A stretch of 64,000 bases of DNA from JBBQLG01 sp038327655 (GTDB taxonomy: Bacteria; Bacteroidota; Bacteroidia; Cytophagales; Spirosomataceae). Positions within the stretch are counted from its first letter, which is position 1, and each line of letters begins with the position of its first letter. Positions 61,224-64,000 of this stretch are shown piece after piece. Below the pieces are notes generated by a model, which was not told the DNA's origin, ran no database searches, and was given only the letters and a program-made list of their open reading frames with translations. The position numbers and the translations under genes were made by a program. The stretch lies in NCBI GenBank assembly GCA_038327655.1, contig JBBQLG010000002.1, positions 39,586 to 103,585 on the forward strand, read 5' to 3'.

Positions 61224-64000
61224 ATGAAAATAGCCGTTTACCAGTTTATGAAAACTGCTCTATTGTGTGCGTTTGCCCTGCTTTGCGGAGCGGGTGTATA
61301 CGCACAGGATCGCCGGATTACCGGCACCGTAACCAGTGGCACCGATCCCGTACCGGGTGCCAACGTAGTTGTAAAGGGAACGACTGTCGGAGCCTCAACG
61401 GATGCTAACGGAGCCTTCACGCTCACGCTGCGCGGAACCGCTGATGTAATCACTGTTTCGGCCATCGGCTATAAGGCTAAAGACGTGACGGTAGGCAACC
61501 AGACGGCGTTCAACATCACGCTGGAAGAGGAGTCCTCAACCCTGAACGAAGTGGTGGTAACGGGTTATAGTACCGACAGCAAACGCGACAACACGGGGGC
61601 GGTTTCGACCGTGAAAGCCCGTGATCTGGCGGCTGTACCATCCGCTAACGTCGAAACGCAGTTACAGGGCCGCGTGGCCGGGGTAACGGTAATTGCCAGC
61701 GGACAGCCGGGTGCCAACAACACCATCCGGGTGCGCGGTTTCGGGGCTTTTGGCGGCAACGAACCGTTGTACGTTATTGACGGGGTGCCAACGGGTGGTA
61801 TCGGTAACCTGAGTCCCGACGACATTGAGTCGACAACGGTACTGAAAGATGCCGCTGCTGCTTCGATTTACGGAGCGCGTGCGGCTAACGGCGTGATTGT
61901 TATCGCGACCAAAAAAGGGCAGCGCCGGTCGCAAAAGCTGACCGTTACCTACGACGGTTTGTACGGCGTGACCGATCCCGGCAAGGCCCCGTCCGTGCTG
62001 AATCCGCAGGAACAGGCTGATTATACCTGGAATGCGGTACGGAACAAAGAAACGGCCTTAGGTTTACCCATCGACTTTTCGGGTATTGCCAGTGGTCAGT
62101 ACGGAGCGGGGGCAACGCCGGTGCTGCCGGAGTATTTGCAGGTAGGCAACCGTTTCGGCGTAACCGGTGGTGTTGATCTGGCGGCTGAGCAGAAAAACTA
62201 CAACATCAATGCGGCCAACGGGCCTATTTATCAAGTAACGCGGGCCAATCAGGCGGGTACCGATTGGTATAAGGCCATTACCCGGACCGCTCCGCTGATG
62301 CGCCACACACTGGGCTTCTCGGGCGGTAGCGAAAGCAGCCGTTGCTACGTTAGTTTCAGTCAGCAGACGCAGGCCGGTATTTTGCTGAACAACAATTTCA
62401 GCCGGTACACCTTCCGCGCCAACTCGGATTTCGACATACTGAAGAATAAGAAGCTGCGTTTTGGCGAGAACTTGCAGGCTACCTACATCGACAACTCCGG
62501 TCAGATTGGTGGCAACGCGGGTCAGAACCTGTCGCAGGAAGAAAGCGACATCCTGACAGCCTTCCGGATTGCGCCCATCATTCCGGTGTATGATGTGTTC
62601 GGCGGTTATGCCGGTACGGCGGCCAAAGGGTTCAACAACCCGTCGAACCCGGTAGCCAACCGGGATGCGGCCAAGAACAACCGGAATTTCAACATCGGTT
62701 TCTTCGGTAATGCGTACTTAGAGTACGACGTTATTCCGGCACTGACCATTCGCAGCAGCATTGGTGGTTCTTTGTCCAACTATTACAACAAAACGACTAC
62801 GCGTAATACCTACGAAAACGCCGAGGGGAACAACGGTGGGTTCCGGATTGGCGAGGGAGCCGGTTATAACATTGGCTGGACGTTTACGAACACGGCTCAG
62901 TACAAGCAGAAATTCGGTGTGCAGGGCATTGATGTGCTGTTAGGTATCGAAGCCCTGAACACCGGAGCCGGCCGGAACATAAGTGGTGTCGGTCTTAACC
63001 CGTTCTCAACCGATCCGAACTATGCCAGCATCACCACGTCTTCGGCTACCGGCCGACAGTCGAACAGTGATCTATACAGTGGCGTAAATTTCTTCTCGCA
63101 GTTTGCCCGGGTCAACTACAGCCTGCTCGATAAGTACATCCTTACGGGGGTGGTTCGTCGGGATGGCTCGTCGCGCTTTGGTGCCAGTAACCGGTACGGC
63201 GTTTTCCCGGCGGTCTCGGCTGCCTGGCGGTTATCGTCTGAGGATTTCATGAAGAACATTCCGTTCATTACTGACCTGAAAGTTCGCGGTGGCTGGGGTC
63301 AGATGGGTAACTCAAACAACGTAGATCCCAACAACCAGTATAGCCTGTACCAGTCGAACATCGCAAACTCGTACGACGTCGGTGGCACCAACACGGCTGT
63401 TGATCCGGGTTTTTTCCGGAGTCGGATCGGTAACCCCAATGCCAAGTGGGAAACCAGCACCACCACGAACATCGGTATCGACGGTTCGTTCCTGAACGGC
63501 AAGGTAGATTTGGTATTCGACCTCTGGCGGAAAGACACCAAGGACCTTTTGTTCCAGGTGCCCATTCCGGGGGTAGTTGGTCAGCGCGCAACGGCACCAT
63601 CGGTTAACATCGCCAGCATGCGTAATCAGGGTATCGACATTCAGTTGATTACCCGTGGTAAAGTAGCGAGCAGCGACGTCGGGTATGAACTGAACGTAAC
63701 GGGTAGCTTCCTGCAGAACAAAATTCAGACGCTGGCACCGGGTGTTCCTTACGTAGACGTGGCACCGGGTACCAACCGCCTGCAACTGGCCGAAACGCGT
63801 AACGCACCCGGTCAAAGCCTGGCTTCGTTCTACGGCTACAAAGTAATTGGTCTGTTCCAGAACTCGGCTGAAGTAACGGGAGCTGCTACGCAGGATGGTG
63901 CGGCACCGGGTCGTTTCCGCTACGCCGACATCAATGGCGATGGTAAAATCGACAACGACGACCGTACGTTCCTGGGTAGTCCGGTTCCGAAATTCACGGG
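61224..64000 (+). CDS. SusC/RagA family TonB-linked outer membrane protein (3' end outside window)
   Basis: At least 925 residues; no stop before the window ends. Signal peptide (TALLCAFALLCGAGVYAQ), then a carboxypeptidase-regulatory-like domain (ITGTVTSGTDPVPGANVVVKG, residues about 30-110), a TonB-box-like LNEVVVTGY, the plug (LQGRVAGVTVIASGQPGANN, IRVRGFGAFGGNEPLYVIDG, DAAAASIYGARAANGVIVI) and beta-barrel strands. Late on is the typical YADINGDGKIDNDDRTFLGS. It imports oligosaccharides or peptides with a SusD partner that should follow beyond 64000. The start ATG 61224 is chosen for its basic start and spacing to the promoter; an inner ATG at 61248 is possible. Confidence 0.93.
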   Translation, partial: MKIAVYQFMKTALLCAFALLCGAGVYAQDRRITGTVTSGTDPVPGANVVVKGTTVGASTDANGAFTLTLRGTADVITVSAIGYKAKDVTVGNQTAFNITLEEESSTLNEVVVTGYSTDSKRDNTGAVSTVKARDLAAVPSANVETQLQGRVAGVTVIASGQPGANNTIRVRGFGAFGGNEPLYVIDGVPTGGIGNLSPDDIESTTVLKDAAAASIYGARAANGVIVIATKKGQRRSQKLTVTYDGLYGVTDPGKAPSVLNPQEQADYTWNAVRNKETALGLPIDFSGIASGQYGAGATPVLPEYLQVGNRFGVTGGVDLAAEQKNYNINAANGPIYQVTRANQAGTDWYKAITRTAPLMRHTLGFSGGSESSRCYVSFSQQTQAGILLNNNFSRYTFRANSDFDILKNKKLRFGENLQATYIDNSGQIGGNAGQNLSQEESDILTAFRIAPIIPVYDVFGGYAGTAAKGFNNPSNPVANRDAAKNNRNFNIGFFGNAYLEYDVIPALTIRSSIGGSLSNYYNKTTTRNTYENAEGNNGGFRIGEGAGYNIGWTFTNTAQYKQKFGVQGIDVLLGIEALNTGAGRNISGVGLNPFSTDPNYASITTSSATGRQSNSDLYSGVNFFSQFARVNYSLLDKYILTGVVRRDGSSRFGASNRYGVFPAVSAAWRLSSEDFMKNIPFITDLKVRGGWGQMGNSNNVDPNNQYSLYQSNIANSYDVGGTNTAVDPGFFRSRIGNPNAKWETSTTTNIGIDGSFLNGKVDLVFDLWRKDTKDLLFQVPIPGVVGQRATAPSVNIASMRNQGIDIQLITRGKVASSDVGYELNVTGSFLQNKIQTLAPGVPYVDVAPGTNRLQLAETRNAPGQSLASFYGYKVIGLFQNSAEVTGAATQDGAAPGRFRYADINGDGKIDNDDRTFLGSPVPKFT

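Noticed and set aside
1..64000. Search for tRNA genes, CRISPR arrays, insertion sequences and prophage genes
   Set aside because: Nothing with a cloverleaf, regularly spaced repeats, transposase or integrase motifs was recognised by eye; a tRNAscan or ISfinder run would be decisive.

Overview
The window looks like chromosomal DNA from a Bacteroidota of the order Cytophagales, most like Spirosoma and relatives. This is inferred from gene content: a type IX secretion type B C-terminal domain (4738-6066), a SusC/RagA TonB-linked receptor running off the right edge (61224-64000), a DUF4494 protein, and several TTG-N19..21-TAnnTTTG Bacteroidetes-type promoters. I saw no rRNA, tRNA, CRISPR array, transposase or integrase.

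Layout. 1-4.5 kb: two stand-alone receiver proteins, a P1/DmpA-type peptidase, an ECF sigma factor and a lipoprotein. 4.7-22.4 kb: a Wzx/Wzy-type exopolysaccharide locus. It holds a T9SS-sorted surface protein, a Wzy-like polymerase, several glycosyltransferases, an acetyltransferase, a receiver protein with Glu at the phosphoacceptor position, an initiating sugar-phosphate transferase, a half-length TolC-like protein, a Wzz-like co-polymerase, a Wzx flippase and a two-gene GMC dehydrogenase. 22.4-29.9 kb: three more family 2 glycosyltransferases, a GH2-like lipoprotein glycosidase and a cellulose-synthase-like transferase fused to a GH26-like domain that appears to have lost both catalytic glutamates.

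30.0-41.5 kb is the most striking part: a compact three-gene assembly line. Gene 1 is A-PCP-KS-AT-ACP-aminotransferase, gene 2 is C-A-PCP-TE, and gene 3 is a Sfp-type phosphopantetheinyl transferase. Pocket residues read by eye suggest Asn (first A domain) and Gly (second A domain), with malonyl-CoA as extender. The inferred product is a small peptide-polyketide with a beta-amino (vicinal diamino) unit joined to Gly.

41.6-57 kb is mostly housekeeping and accessory: beta-helix lipoprotein, DUF1028, DUF2279, acyl-ACP thioesterase, M3 peptidase, an unknown overlapping gene pair, DUF4494, a PLP decarboxylase, two convergent LysR regulators with palindromes at their promoters, a DHA2 efflux pump and two GNAT acetyltransferases. 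57-64 kb: a large FG-GAP/UnbV lipoprotein with a small partner, divergent from the truncated SusC gene, whose partner SusD would lie beyond the window.

Start codons were re-chosen where the longest frame began upstream of the family's normal start. Functional calls rest on motif reading by eye, without database searches.
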